The notes under the pieces were generated by a model. The model was given only the letters and a program-made list of their open reading frames with translations, was not told the DNA's origin and did not search any database. Shown here piece by piece: positions 34,528 through 43,657 of a stretch of DNA of 64,000 bases. The stretch covers positions 682,001-746,000 of the forward strand of contig NZ_CP009302.1 in assembly GCF_000814825.1 (NCBI RefSeq), read 5' to 3'. The translations under genes were made by a program, and so were the position numbers. Numbering within the stretch: position 1 is the first letter of the stretch; each line of letters opens with the position of its first letter. This DNA is from Berryella intestinalis. Lineage in GTDB: Bacteria > Actinomycetota > Coriobacteriia > Coriobacteriales > Eggerthellaceae.

Positions 34528-34875
34528 ATGAGCACCGTCATTCCCGGAGAGCTCCACGTCGCCAACGACGTGCTTGCCGATATGGTGGGCCATGCCGCCG
34601 CCGAGTGCTACGGCGTCGTCGGCATGACCGCACCCACCAACGTGCCCGGTATCGCCAAGATCCTCCCGACGTCCCGCCTGCGCCGCGGCGTGGTGGTCGA
34701 AGCCGTCGAAGGGGGGATCCACGTCGATCTGTATGTGGTCATGGAGTACGGGACCAATATCAACACCGTGTCCCAGAACCTGGTCGACCAGGTGTCCTTC
34801 GTGCTGAAGGAGTACGCGCGCGTTCCGCTCGCCGGAGTCGACGTGCACGTCCAGGGCGTCAAGGTCCGCAAGTAG
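34528..34875 (+). CDS. Asp23/Gls24 family envelope stress protein
   Basis: 115 residues, MSTVIPGELHVANDVLADMVGHAAAECYGVVGM. An Asp23 domain protein with the typical C-terminal block GVDVHVQGVKV. Proteins of this family are small cytosolic or membrane-tethered envelope-stress factors; this one has no transmembrane helix. Nearly always next to the DAK2 kinase gene, as here, 56 bp upstream of it. Confidence 0.92.
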   Translation: MSTVIPGELHVANDVLADMVGHAAAECYGVVGMTAPTNVPGIAKILPTSRLRRGVVVEAVEGGIHVDLYVVMEYGTNINTVSQNLVDQVSFVLKEYARVPLAGVDVHVQGVKVRK

Positions 34876-34931
34876 CAACAGGGTCGCGCACCCCGTTTCA
34901 GGGTGCGGCATGCAAGGAGAATCTTCAACTT

Positions 34932-36572
34932 ATGTCTGAATACACCGCCAACGATACGCTCAACGCCCTCGCGGCGGCGAGCAAGGGGCTTTCCGCGCGC
35001 AAAGACGAGATCAACCGCCTCAACGTCTTTCCGGTGCCGGACGGAGACACCGGCACTAACATGTCGCTCACGCTCGAATCGGTCATCGGAAACGTGGCCC
35101 GCGTTCCCATCGGGGCCCCGTCGGCCGACATCTACAAGGCCATCACCACCGGCGCGCTCATGGGCGCGCGCGGCAACTCGGGCGTCATCACCTCGCAGAT
35201 CCTGCGCGGTCTGTGCGAGGGCTGCGCCGAATGCTCGACGTTCGACACCGCGGCGCTCGACACCGCGTTCGCCCGCGCTCAGGAAGTTGCGTTCCAAGCG
35301 GTCCGCAAGCCCGTCGAGGGGACCATCCTCACCGTGCTGCGCGACATCGCCTCGGCGGCCAGGCAGGCGCATAAGAAGCGCCTTTCGCTCGACGACGCGC
35401 TCGAGTTCGTGGTGGGCGAAGCCTACGCTTCGGTTCAGCGCACGCCCGAGTTCCTGCCCGTTCTGAAGGAGAACAACGTGGTCGATGCCGGCGGGTACGG
35501 CCTGGCCATCCTCGTCGACGGCTTCGTCGCCGCGCTCATGGGCAAGGAAGGGGGGCTGAAAGACGAGTTCGCGTTCGCGCGGACCGACGCCCCCAAGGTG
35601 GAGATCGAGCTCATCAACGACTGGGAGGGCTCGGAGTTCCGCTACTGCACCGAGTTCCTCGTGCATTCCGATTCGGTCGACGTCGATGCGGCCCGCGAGT
35701 TCCTTCCCACCATGGGAGACTGCGACCTTATGGTGGGCATGCATCCGAACTTCAAGGTGCACGTCCATTCGAACCGCCCCGACCAGGTGCTCCAGTGGTT
35801 CCTCACCCATGACTCGCAGATCTCGGAGGTCCATATCCACAACATGCAGCTGCAAAGCGCCGAGCGCGCCGACAAGCTGGCTTCCGAGCAGGCCTCCCAG
35901 GAAGCCGAGCGCAAGCCCTACGGCTTCGTCGCCGTCGCGAGCGGCGCGGGCAACGCGAAGATCCTCAAGAGCCTGGGCGTCGACGTGGTGGTCTCGGGCG
36001 GTCAGACCATGAACCCGTCCACCAAGGACCTGCTCGACTCCATCGCCTCCATCAACGCCGATAGGGTCATCGTGCTGCCGAACAACTCGAACATCATCAT
36101 GGCCGCCCAAAGCGCTTGCGAGCTGGCCGACATCCCGTGCGGCGTGGTTCCCACCAAGACGGTTCCGCAGGCGTTTTCCGCCCTGTTCGGGTTCAACGAG
36201 GGATGCGACCTTTCGGCCAACCTCGAATCCATGACCGAGGCGTTTTCCGACGTCAAGACCGGCGAGATCACCCGTGCGGTGAAGGATTCGCGCGACGCGC
36301 ACGGCAACCCCATCGCCTCGGGCGACGTCATCGGCATCGCCGACGGGTCCATCGAGGCCGTGGGATCCGATATCGCTCAGGTGGTCATGGCCCTGCTCGA
36401 CGCGATGGAGGCCGAAGACGCCGACACCCTCACGCTTTTGGCGGGCGAGGATTTCAGCGACGAAGAGGCTGCGGCGCTGGTCGCGCTCATCGAGGAGAAG
36501 TACGAGGACATCGAGGTCGAGTCGCATCGCGGGGAGCAGCCGCTGTACCCGGTCGTCTTCTCCGTCGAATAG
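34932..36572 (+). CDS. DAK2/FakA-like kinase (fatty acid kinase family)
   Basis: 546 residues from ATG at 34932 after AAGGAGAATCTTCAACTT. The N-terminal DhaL/DAK2 ATP-binding domain has NVFPVPDGDTGTNMSLTLES and GARGNSGVITSQILRG, the Mg-ATP loops. The middle and C-terminal DegV-like region starts about residue 215. In Staphylococcus, FakA phosphorylates FakB-bound fatty acids to feed PlsX/PlsY. plsX and plsY occur in this window, but no fakB (DegV-fold) gene does. Assignment to fatty acid kinase is by family. Confidence 0.9.
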   Translation: MSEYTANDTLNALAAASKGLSARKDEINRLNVFPVPDGDTGTNMSLTLESVIGNVARVPIGAPSADIYKAITTGALMGARGNSGVITSQILRGLCEGCAECSTFDTAALDTAFARAQEVAFQAVRKPVEGTILTVLRDIASAARQAHKKRLSLDDALEFVVGEAYASVQRTPEFLPVLKENNVVDAGGYGLAILVDGFVAALMGKEGGLKDEFAFARTDAPKVEIELINDWEGSEFRYCTEFLVHSDSVDVDAAREFLPTMGDCDLMVGMHPNFKVHVHSNRPDQVLQWFLTHDSQISEVHIHNMQLQSAERADKLASEQASQEAERKPYGFVAVASGAGNAKILKSLGVDVVVSGGQTMNPSTKDLLDSIASINADRVIVLPNNSNIIMAAQSACELADIPCGVVPTKTVPQAFSALFGFNEGCDLSANLESMTEAFSDVKTGEITRAVKDSRDAHGNPIASGDVIGIADGSIEAVGSDIAQVVMALLDAMEAEDADTLTLLAGEDFSDEEAAALVALIEEKYEDIEVESHRGEQPLYPVVFSVE

Positions 36573-36665
36573 CGGCCCGAAGAAAGCGCGGGCGGTTCGG
36601 TGGCAGACGGATCCAAGCACTCGAGGGCCGCGCGAGAGACCCCGCGCGATCGCCTGGAGGCCACG

Positions 36666-38816
36666 ATGGCGCTCGACGCCGATGCGTCGGCCGTGCGCCT
36701 CGTCAGCCCCGCGCGGGCCGCGGCCCTGCGCAAGCTCGGGGTGCGCACCGTCCGCGACCTGCTCGAGCACTTCCCCCGCCGCTACGTGGACCTGTCCAGC
36801 GTCCAGGCGGTCGCCCATGCGGCCATCGGCGAGAACTGCACGGTGAACGGGCGCGTCCACGAGGTGAAGCTCAAGCGCCCCCGCCGCAACCTGTCTCTGG
36901 TCGAGATCTCGCTCGTAGACGATACGGGCGTGCTCATGGTAACGGCGTTTCGCCAGCCCTGGCTGGCCGACCAGATCAAGCCGGGCGCGGCGGTCGCGGT
37001 TGCCGGCAAGGTCGAGTTCAACTACGGGTTCAAGCGCATGACCAACCCGTTCATCGAAGTGCTCGACGACGCGGGCGGGCAAACGGGCGGGCTGGTGGTG
37101 CCCATCCACCCCGCCACCGAGAAGCTCTCGACCGCCTGGGTCCGCCGCTTAGTGAGAAACGCCTTGCAGCACACGGCGGGGATGCTCGACCCGCTTCCGC
37201 TCGAGCTGCGCGCGCGCCGCGGCCTCATGAGCCGCGGGTGCGCCTTCAACGCGATCCATTTCCCCCGGTCGATGGCCGAACAGGCCTCCGCCCGCCGCCG
37301 CCTTGCCTACGAGGAGGTGCTTTTCCTCCAGTTGCAGCTCATGCGGGACGAATCGCTGAACCGCGAGGGACGCGTCCCCGTTGCGCATCGAGTGGACGGG
37401 CGCCGCGTGACCGAGCTCTCGGCGGCCCTTCCGTTCGAGCTGTCCGCCGAGCAGCGAAGCGCGGTGGGCGAGATCCTGTCGGTCCTGGCGGCCCCGAAAC
37501 CTGCGAATCACATGCTTCTGGGCGACGTGGGAACGGGAAAGACCGTCGTGGCGGCCCACGCCCTGGCTGCGGTGGCCGATACCGGAACCCAGGCCGCGCT
37601 CATGGCCCCTACCGAGATCCTCGCCCGTCAGCACGCCGCCACGCTCGGCCCGCTTTTCGATCGGGTGGGAGTGATCTGGGACGTCCTGACCGGATCGACC
37701 CCTGCCGACGAACGCGCGCTGCTGCTCGAGCGCGTGGAGGCCGGGGTGGTGGACGTGCTCATCGGAACCCATGCGCTCATCGAGGACGCCGTGCGCTTCA
37801 AGGACCTTTCGCTCGCGGTCATCGACGAGCAGCAGCGCTTCGGCGTCGACCAGCGCGCGAAGCTGGTGGGGAAGGGGTCTTGCCCCGATGCGCTCTTCCT
37901 CACGGCCACGCCCATCCCGCGCACCCTTGCGCTTGCCCTGTACGGCGGGATGACCCTGTCGTATCTGCGCCATCGCCCCGCCGGCGCCGCGCCGCGCGCG
38001 ACCCGGGTGCTCACCAAGGATTCCCGCGGCATCGCCTACGACGCCGCCAAGGAGGCGCTCGCGCGGGGCGAGCAGGTCTACGTCGTGTGCCCTTTGGTGG
38101 GGGCGTCTGCCGCCGAGGGCGGGAAGAGCGCCGACGGGGGATCGCAGGCCGAGTCCGAATACGTCTACGCGTCCATCAGCATCGAATCGGACGACGACCT
38201 ATGCGAGGCCGAGCTTTCGTCCGCGGAGGGGGAGGCGGCGTTTCTCCAGACGAAGGTGTTCACCGATCACGCGGTCGAGCTGGTGCACGGGAAGATGCCC
38301 GCGCGGCGCAAGCAGGAGGTCATGGAGCGGTTCCGGTCGGGGCAGACCCAGGTGCTCGTGGCCACGACGGTGATCGAGGTCGGCGTCGACGTCGCGCAGG
38401 CCACGATCATGATCATCGAGGATGCCGATCGGTTCGGTTTGGCCCAGCTGCACCAGCTGCGCGGCCGCGTGGGGCGCGCGGGTCTTCCCGCCCAGGTGTT
38501 CTTGGTGTCGTCTTCCCGCTCCGAGCAGGCCCTCGCGCGCCTTGCGGCCATGGAGGGGACCGATGACGGATTCGAGCTCGCATCGTTCGACCTGTCGCTT
38601 CGCCGCGAGGGCGACATCCTCGGGAACCGCCAGCACGGGGCGTCGGGGCTGAAGCTGGTGAACGTGGTACGCGACGCGGCCCTCATCGAAGCCGCCCACG
38701 AAGACGCCCGCGCGATCGTCGAGGCCGATCCGCTGCTCGAGGGGGAAGACGTGCGCGCGCTCGCGCGGGAGGCGCGGCTGTCGTTCAGCCGATCAACCGA
38801 GTTCCAAGGAGGATAG
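36666..38816 (+). CDS. recG: ATP-dependent DNA helicase RecG
   Basis: 716 residues from ATG at 36666, 5 bp after GGAGG; a GTG at 36600 in the same frame would add 22 residues but has no ribosome binding site. Wedge domain at about 70-170 for fork binding, then superfamily 2 motor: MLLGDVGTGKTVVAAHAL (Walker A), VIDEQQRFGVDQR (motif II), LFLTATPIPRTLAL, VATTVIEVGVDV and LHQLRGRVGRAG. Motif II reads DEQQ rather than the usual DEQH. A Ser/Glu-rich insertion of about 40 residues lies between helicase motifs (38100-38240). Remodels stalled forks and D-loops. Confidence 0.95.
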   Translation: MALDADASAVRLVSPARAAALRKLGVRTVRDLLEHFPRRYVDLSSVQAVAHAAIGENCTVNGRVHEVKLKRPRRNLSLVEISLVDDTGVLMVTAFRQPWLADQIKPGAAVAVAGKVEFNYGFKRMTNPFIEVLDDAGGQTGGLVVPIHPATEKLSTAWVRRLVRNALQHTAGMLDPLPLELRARRGLMSRGCAFNAIHFPRSMAEQASARRRLAYEEVLFLQLQLMRDESLNREGRVPVAHRVDGRRVTELSAALPFELSAEQRSAVGEILSVLAAPKPANHMLLGDVGTGKTVVAAHALAAVADTGTQAALMAPTEILARQHAATLGPLFDRVGVIWDVLTGSTPADERALLLERVEAGVVDVLIGTHALIEDAVRFKDLSLAVIDEQQRFGVDQRAKLVGKGSCPDALFLTATPIPRTLALALYGGMTLSYLRHRPAGAAPRATRVLTKDSRGIAYDAAKEALARGEQVYVVCPLVGASAAEGGKSADGGSQAESEYVYASISIESDDDLCEAELSSAEGEAAFLQTKVFTDHAVELVHGKMPARRKQEVMERFRSGQTQVLVATTVIEVGVDVAQATIMIIEDADRFGLAQLHQLRGRVGRAGLPAQVFLVSSSRSEQALARLAAMEGTDDGFELASFDLSLRREGDILGNRQHGASGLKLVNVVRDAALIEAAHEDARAIVEADPLLEGEDVRALAREARLSFSRSTEFQGG

Positions 38817-38817
38817 C

Positions 38818-39396
38818 GTGCGCATCATAGCAGGACAGTTCAAGGGCCGTCCCATCGACGCGCCTGCGGGGGATGCGACGCGCCCGACGGTCGATCGGGT
38901 GCGAGAGGCCCTGTTCAGCTCGCTTATCAGCATCGGAGGGCCCCTCGAGGGCGCGTGCGTGCTCGACGCCTTCGCCGGGTCGGGCGCGCTGGGCATCGAG
39001 TCTCTGTCCCGCGGGGCGGCCCGCGCCGTGTTCTGCGAGTGCGATCCGAAGGCGCATCGCGTCGTCGTATCCAACCTCGCGCGGTGCAAAGTCGGGCGCG
39101 ACCGCGCCTGCGTGCTGAGGGCCGACGTTTTCAATTCGGCGGCGCGCCTGGGTCCCGTCCCGTTTAACCTCGTGTTCCTCGACCCCCCGTACCGGTACGC
39201 TCCCGAAGAGGCGCTGTCGATCCCGGCCTGCCTCGCGGCGTCCGGGATGCTGGCTGAAGGCGCGCTCGTCGCCTACGAGTTCGACGCGAAGTCGGGCGGG
39301 GCGGTGCGCGAGCGGGCCGAAGCCGCCGGGTTCTCGCTGTTGGCGGATAAAAGGTACGGAAAGACCGGCGTCGCGATCCTGCAGGTCGAAGGGTAG
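38818..39396 (+). CDS. rsmD: 16S rRNA (guanine(966)-N(2))-methyltransferase RsmD
   Basis: 192 residues from GTG at 38818, one base after the recG stop. MRIIAGQFKGRPIDAP, then SAM motif VLDAFAGSGALGIESLSRG and the catalytic VFLDPPYRY. In the standard recG-rsmD-coaD order. Confidence 0.94.
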   Translation: MRIIAGQFKGRPIDAPAGDATRPTVDRVREALFSSLISIGGPLEGACVLDAFAGSGALGIESLSRGAARAVFCECDPKAHRVVVSNLARCKVGRDRACVLRADVFNSAARLGPVPFNLVFLDPPYRYAPEEALSIPACLAASGMLAEGALVAYEFDAKSGGAVRERAEAAGFSLLADKRYGKTGVAILQVEG

Positions 39397-39461
39397 GGCA
39401 TAATACGCTTGTCGTTTCCAGCGCAGCGGGATGCGCTTTTCAGATGAGAGGGGACCGTTCA

Positions 39462-39941
39462 ATGAAGCGAGCGCTCACACCGGGGACCTTCGACCCCATC
39501 ACGCTCGGCCATCTCGACGTCATCACGCGCGCGTCGCAGCTCGTGGACGAAGTGGTGGTGGCCGTCGCCGCATCGAAGAAGAAGAATCCTCTGTTCGATA
39601 TCGACGAGCGCGTGGCGTTGGTCGAGCGGGCCGTCGCCCACCTCCCGAACGTGCGCGTGGTCGCCTTCGACTCCCTCCTGGTCGACTTTGCCCGCGAGGT
39701 CGAGGCGACGGTCGTGATCAAGGGCCTGCGCGCCATCACCGACTTCGAGTACGAGTTCCAGATGACGGCGATGAACTACCAGCTCGACGAAGAGCTGGAG
39801 ACGGTGTTCATCATGTCGTCGCCGGAATACATGTACCTGTCCTCTTCCATCGTTCGCGAAATAGCCAGCTTGAAAGGGGATTACGCACGTTTCGTGCCCA
39901 CGTGCGTCGCCGAGGCGCTGGCCGAGCGCTTCGGCGGCTGA
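39462..39941 (+). CDS. coaD: Phosphopantetheine adenylyltransferase
   Basis: 159 residues from ATG at 39462 after GAGAGGGGACC: MKRALTPGTFDPITLGHLDV, with the T/HxGH nucleotidyltransferase motif TLGH. KGLRAITDFEYEFQMTAMN and SSSIVREIASLKGD complete the CoaD signatures. Fourth step of CoA synthesis. The in-frame ATG 18 bp upstream is not conserved. Confidence 0.96.
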   Translation: MKRALTPGTFDPITLGHLDVITRASQLVDEVVVAVAASKKKNPLFDIDERVALVERAVAHLPNVRVVAFDSLLVDFAREVEATVVIKGLRAITDFEYEFQMTAMNYQLDEELETVFIMSSPEYMYLSSSIVREIASLKGDYARFVPTCVAEALAERFGG

Positions 39942-40138
39942 GGCGGCTTTTCCCGCGCCGCCGCCCGATTCGGCGCAGATGCCGCTTCCGCGGGATCGGG
40001 CCGTGAAGAGCGGCTATAATATAAATGCTTTGTGATGTGGTCTGGGGCTGCGGGCAAACCTGTTAAAATTCAGACGATTACGCGCGTTGGGCGCTTATTT
40101 ATCAGGAACATAAACGCAGCAGGCTTGGAAGGACGATT
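39942..40138 (+). promoter_or_regulatory. Spacer with a TATAAT before the DivIVA-like gene
   Basis: 197 bp without a gene. A perfect TATAAT lies at 40015-40020 in an AT-rich patch (CTATAATATAAATG); the -35 position is poor. A leader of about 110 nt follows. No terminator with a T-run is recognisable after coaD. Confidence 0.55.
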
Positions 40139-40609
40139 ATGGACGAAACAGGAGTATTGGGACTGCTCGAGGAGCTGTCCATCCTCCTCGAGGATTCGAA
40201 GCCCGTTTTCGGCAAGAACAACATGCGCCAGATCGACATCTCGGCTGCATTCGAGATCATGGACGAGATCCGCGACACGTTCCCCAGCGAGTTCTCCCAG
40301 GCCCGCCAGATCGTTCGCGAGCGCCAGGGCCTGCTCGACGACGCCGAGGCCGAGGCCGCGCGCATGATCGAAGACGCGCGCAGCCAGGCTATGACCATCG
40401 CCAGCGAGCAGGAGATCGTGCGCATCTCGCAGCAGCAGAGCGACCAGATCGTCGCCGACGCCCGCGAGCTCGAACGCCAGACGCGCGCCGGTGCGGAAGA
40501 CTACGCCGACGAGGTGTTCGGCCATGTCGAGCAGAGCCTCGACTCGCTGCTGAACAACGTGCGCCGCTGCCGCGATCGGCTGAACGCCACCACCCAGTCT
40601 TCGCGTTAA
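40139..40609 (+). CDS. Coiled-coil protein resembling DivIVA or ATP synthase b-subunit
   Basis: 156 residues. Residues about 30-140 form a continuous charged coiled coil (FSQARQIVRERQGLLDDAEAE, RSQAMTIASEQEIVRIS). No membrane segment or enzyme motif. Similar small proteins sit between coaD and the DUF177-rpmF pair in actinobacteria and are often annotated as DivIVA-like or cell division initiation protein; the exact role is unknown. Its stop overlaps the next ATG by one base. Confidence 0.75.
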   Translation: MDETGVLGLLEELSILLEDSKPVFGKNNMRQIDISAAFEIMDEIRDTFPSEFSQARQIVRERQGLLDDAEAEAARMIEDARSQAMTIASEQEIVRISQQQSDQIVADARELERQTRAGAEDYADEVFGHVEQSLDSLLNNVRRCRDRLNATTQSSR

Positions 40610-41160
40610 TGGCCAGATTCGCAACCATCAAGATCCCTGCCGAGCTCTTCGCACCTGCGGAGAGCTCTCGCTATGAGGGTCTGTTCGACCTGGGAACGCT
40701 GCATGCCGGAAGCGACGAGTACCGCTTTTCGGATCCGGTTGCCTGGGAGGTCGACGTCACCAACACCGGCGAGGCGCTCCTTGTTTCGGGGCGGGCGAGC
40801 GGGTGCGCCGTCGTGGATTGCGCGCGCTGCCTCGACGAGGTGGAGTTCGACCTGGAAGGCGAGATCGAGGGGTATTTCCTCATCGGCTCCGAACAAGACG
40901 GCGTCGAGGGTCTCGACGACGACGAGTTCGACGTGCTTCCCGCCAACCACGAGATCGACCTGGTTCCGCTCATCGAAGCCGCTTTGCTGGTGGAGGTTCC
41001 CTTCGTGCCGCTGTGCCGGGACGACTGCGCGGGGCTGTGCCCGAACTGCGGCGCGAACCTCAACGAGGGCGACTGCGGTTGCGGCGGGGACGCCGCCGTG
41101 CGCGAGTTCGATGAGGCCGCGAACCCGTTTTCGGTCCTCAAGCGGATCGATCTGGGATAG
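40609..41160 (+). CDS. DUF177/YceD family protein
   Basis: 183 residues. The conserved core is CARCLDEVEFDLEGEIEGYF (near 70-90), then EIDLVPLIEAALLVEVPFVPLC and the CAGLCPNCGANLNEGDC cysteine segment. YceD proteins are almost always next to rpmF and have been linked to 23S rRNA processing or accumulation in plants and E. coli. Overlaps the coiled-coil gene by one base. Confidence 0.88.
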   Translation: MARFATIKIPAELFAPAESSRYEGLFDLGTLHAGSDEYRFSDPVAWEVDVTNTGEALLVSGRASGCAVVDCARCLDEVEFDLEGEIEGYFLIGSEQDGVEGLDDDEFDVLPANHEIDLVPLIEAALLVEVPFVPLCRDDCAGLCPNCGANLNEGDCGCGGDAAVREFDEAANPFSVLKRIDLG

Positions 41161-41253
41161 GCCGCTTCGGTTTCGATCCGCTCCAAGCGCTGCCCATCTC
41201 CCTTGGATCGCAGGCTGCGCGAAGATGGAGGGTCGTTGAAATTTCAAACGGCC

Positions 41254-41282
41254 TTGCGGCGCACGGGTTGTTTTGCTAACAT
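41254..41282 (+). promoter_or_regulatory. Candidate promoter of rpmF
   Basis: TTGCGG (41254-41259), 17-bp spacer, TAACAT (41277-41282), in a patch of lower GC, 72 bp before the rpmF ATG. Confidence 0.6.
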
Positions 41283-41353
41283 ATCACGTCGCATGTTTAT
41301 GTAGATTTGAGCTGCGGTTCAAGGCAGCGGCTCGACGAAGGAGATAGAGAGAC

Positions 41354-41533
41354 ATGGCAGTACCTAAACAACGCATGGGCCGTATCCGCACCCGTACCCG
41401 TCGCGCCACCCATGACCGCATCGATGCGCCTTCGCGCTCCGTCTGCCCGCAGTGCGGCGAGGTCAAACTGCCTCATCGCGTCTGCCCCAACTGCGGTTTC
41501 TATAAGAACCGCGAGGTTGTCGAGACCGACTAG
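41354..41533 (+). CDS. rpmF: 50S ribosomal protein L32, zinc-binding form
   Basis: 59 residues, MAVPKQRMGRIRTRTRRA, the canonical bL32 start, with CPQCGEVKLPHRVCPNCGFY, a four-cysteine zinc ribbon. ATG at 41354 after GAAGGAGATAGAGAGAC; stop TAG at 41531-41533. Short, but unambiguous by sequence and by its place between DUF177 and plsX. Confidence 0.97.
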   Translation: MAVPKQRMGRIRTRTRRATHDRIDAPSRSVCPQCGEVKLPHRVCPNCGFYKNREVVETD

Positions 41534-41560
41534 GCTCGGTTTCGGACGATCGTAGAATAG

Positions 41561-41593
41561 AACCTCCCGCGGCATGCCGGTCGGGAGGTTTTT
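41561..41593 (+). terminator. Intrinsic terminator after rpmF
   Basis: Stem AACCTCCCG / CGGGAGGTT (41561-41569 with 41582-41590), the loop itself partly self-complementary, followed by Ts to 41593. It may attenuate rather than fully separate rpmF from plsX. Confidence 0.8.
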
Positions 41594-41611
41594 GTTTGAA
41601 GGGAGAGCCCC

Positions 41612-42601
41612 ATGCAGGAAAAGGTAACGATAGCGGTCGATGCTCTGGGTGGCGATCACGCCCCCTCGGTGGTGCTCGACGGCGTTGCCGAGGCGCTTGC
41701 GGCCGACGAGAACCTCAACATCGTGCTGTGCGGTCCCGCGCAGACCGTGGAACCCTTCGCGGCCCGGCACGCCCGCTGCGTGGCGCAGGCGACCACCGAG
41801 TTCATCGATATGGCCGAGCATCCGGCCAACGCGGTTCGCAAGAAGAAGGACTCCTCCATCGTCGTGGGATGCCGCCTGGTGAAGGAGGGCGCCGCCCAGG
41901 GGTTCTTCTCCGCTGGGTCGACCGGGGCCTGCCTGGCGGCCGCCACGCTGGTCATGGGCCGCATCAAAGGGGTGGCCCGCCCTGCTCTGGCCACCGTGGT
42001 GCCCTCGCCCCTCAAACCCACGGTGCTGTGCGACGTCGGGGCCAACGCCGACTGCAAGCCCGAATACCTCGTGCAGTTCGCCCGCATGGCAAGCGTGTAC
42101 GCCGAGAAGGTCCTGGGCGTGGACGATCCGAGCGTGGGGCTTTTGAACATCGGGGAAGAGGAAACCAAGGGGTCGCAGTTCGCGCAGCAGGCCCACGAGC
42201 TTCTGAAGGAGAAGGAGCCCCGCTTCAAGGGCAACGCCGAGGGCCGCGATGTGCTGGCGGGGACGTTCGACGTGATCGTCACGGACGGGTTCACCGGCAA
42301 CGTCGCCCTCAAAACGCTCGAGGGGACGGCCAAGGTGCTGTTCGGGCAGCTCAAACAGGTCCTTACGGCATCCCCCACGGCGAAGCTGGGGGCGTTGGCC
42401 ATCAAGGGCGGGCTGAGCGACCTCAAGAACAGGGTCGACGCCGACGCGTACGGCGGCGCCCCGCTTCTGGGCGTCAAGGGCGCCTGCATCGTCGGGCACG
42501 GTTCGTCCAACGCGCGCGCCGTGCGCAACGGCATCCTCACCACCGCGTTGGTGGTGCGCGCCGACGTTTCTGGTTTAATCGAGCAAACCGCGCTGCGGTA
42601 A
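41612..42601 (+). CDS. plsX: Phosphate acyltransferase PlsX
   Basis: 329 residues, MQEKVTIAVDALGGDHAPSVVLDG. Makes acyl-phosphate from acyl-ACP for PlsY. Conserved GFFSAGSTGACLAAATLVMGRIKG, LCDVGANADCKPEYL and VTDGFTGNVALKTLEG are present. ATG follows GAAGGGAGAGCCCC. The rpmF-plsX order is widely conserved. Confidence 0.96.
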   Translation: MQEKVTIAVDALGGDHAPSVVLDGVAEALAADENLNIVLCGPAQTVEPFAARHARCVAQATTEFIDMAEHPANAVRKKKDSSIVVGCRLVKEGAAQGFFSAGSTGACLAAATLVMGRIKGVARPALATVVPSPLKPTVLCDVGANADCKPEYLVQFARMASVYAEKVLGVDDPSVGLLNIGEEETKGSQFAQQAHELLKEKEPRFKGNAEGRDVLAGTFDVIVTDGFTGNVALKTLEGTAKVLFGQLKQVLTASPTAKLGALAIKGGLSDLKNRVDADAYGGAPLLGVKGACIVGHGSSNARAVRNGILTTALVVRADVSGLIEQTALR

Positions 42602-42644
42602 CGCGCATCGGCGCTGCTTGGCGTACAATAAGGAAAACGGATTC

Positions 42645-42670
42645 CGAAAGCCCTGGAAACGGGGCTTTCG
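42645..42670 (+). other. Hairpin between plsX and rnc
   Basis: CGAAAGCCC / GGGCTTTCG (42645-42653 with 42662-42670), 8-nt loop, no T-run. Possibly an RNase III-type processing or autoregulatory site upstream of rnc; E. coli rnc is autoregulated in its leader, but this stem is short. Confidence 0.4.
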
Positions 42671-42763
42671 CGTACGTGTATGCGAACAGGTCGGGTGCGT
42701 GGCCCTTGCAGGTGCGCGCCCGCTTCGATGGGAGCGCCCGCAAGGGCGCGGCAACGGGGATGT

Positions 42764-43654
42764 ATGAACCTTACTGAAGAGCAGCGGGGCAAGCTTGCGC
42801 TTGCCGAGAAGATCGTGCAGCATCGATTCGAAAACGAGGACCTGCTGCTGTCGGCCATCACGCACCCGTCGGCAACCGAGGGCCGTTCGGTCAAGTACTC
42901 CTACGAGCGTCTCGAGTTTTTGGGCGACTCCATCCTGGGCTCCATCGTCGCCTCGACGGCGTTTCACCGCTTCCACGACCTCGACGAGGGGGGTCTGACC
43001 CGCATCAAGGTGGCGCTGGTGTCCGGCACGAGCCTTTCGGAGGTGGCGGCCGGGCTGGGGTTCGCCGATGCGATCGTGTTCGGGTCCTCGGAGACCGGCA
43101 CGGGCAAGCGCGGGCTGCACTCCGCCTTGGAAAACGTGTTCGAGGCCGTGGTGGCGGCCCTGTACCTCGACGGCGGCATGGACGCCGCAAACGAGTTCGT
43201 CCAGCGCACCCTCATCCCGCGCATGTCGATCGACATGGCCCGCGAGCCCGAGAACCCCAAGAGCGCCCTTCAGGAAAAGCTCCAGGAAGGCGGCATCACG
43301 CCCACGTACAAGCTGGTCGAAACCCAGGGACCGCCGCACGACCGCACCTTCGTCGCCCAGGTGTTCGCCGGGACCCAGGGCCTGGCGCGCGGAACGGGCC
43401 GCACGAAGAAGGAGGCCGAGAGCCAGGCGGCGAAAAGCACCCTCGCCCGTCTGGGCGAGTTCTTCGGTTTCGGCTTGGACGAGGAGGAAAAGGCCAAGAA
43501 AGACGTGGCCAACGCCCAGGCCAAGGCCGAGCGCACGGTGGCCGACGCCTTCGCCAAAGCGGACAAGATCACCGCGAACGCGGAAGCCCGCGCGCGCAAG
43601 GCGGCCGAGCGGGCCGCTGCTCGCAAGGGCAGGAAGCTCCACAAGGCGGATTAG
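42764..43654 (+). CDS. rnc: Ribonuclease III with long C-terminal coiled-coil tail
   Basis: 296 residues from ATG at 42764 (MNLTEEQRGKLALAEKIVQH) after GGGGATGT; in-frame codons further upstream are Arg-rich and not conserved. Catalytic signature YERLEFLGDSILG and NVFEAVVAALYLDGG, then a double-stranded RNA-binding domain (NPKSALQEKLQEGG to STLARLGEFF). After the RNA-binding domain comes a tail of about 60 residues rich in Ala, Lys, Glu and Arg, absent from typical RNase III. Processes rRNA precursors. Followed by smc 3 bp later, the conserved rnc-smc-ftsY order. Confidence 0.95.
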   Translation: MNLTEEQRGKLALAEKIVQHRFENEDLLLSAITHPSATEGRSVKYSYERLEFLGDSILGSIVASTAFHRFHDLDEGGLTRIKVALVSGTSLSEVAAGLGFADAIVFGSSETGTGKRGLHSALENVFEAVVAALYLDGGMDAANEFVQRTLIPRMSIDMAREPENPKSALQEKLQEGGITPTYKLVETQGPPHDRTFVAQVFAGTQGLARGTGRTKKEAESQAAKSTLARLGEFFGFGLDEEEKAKKDVANAQAKAERTVADAFAKADKITANAEARARKAAERAAARKGRKLHKAD

Positions 43655-43657
43655 CGC

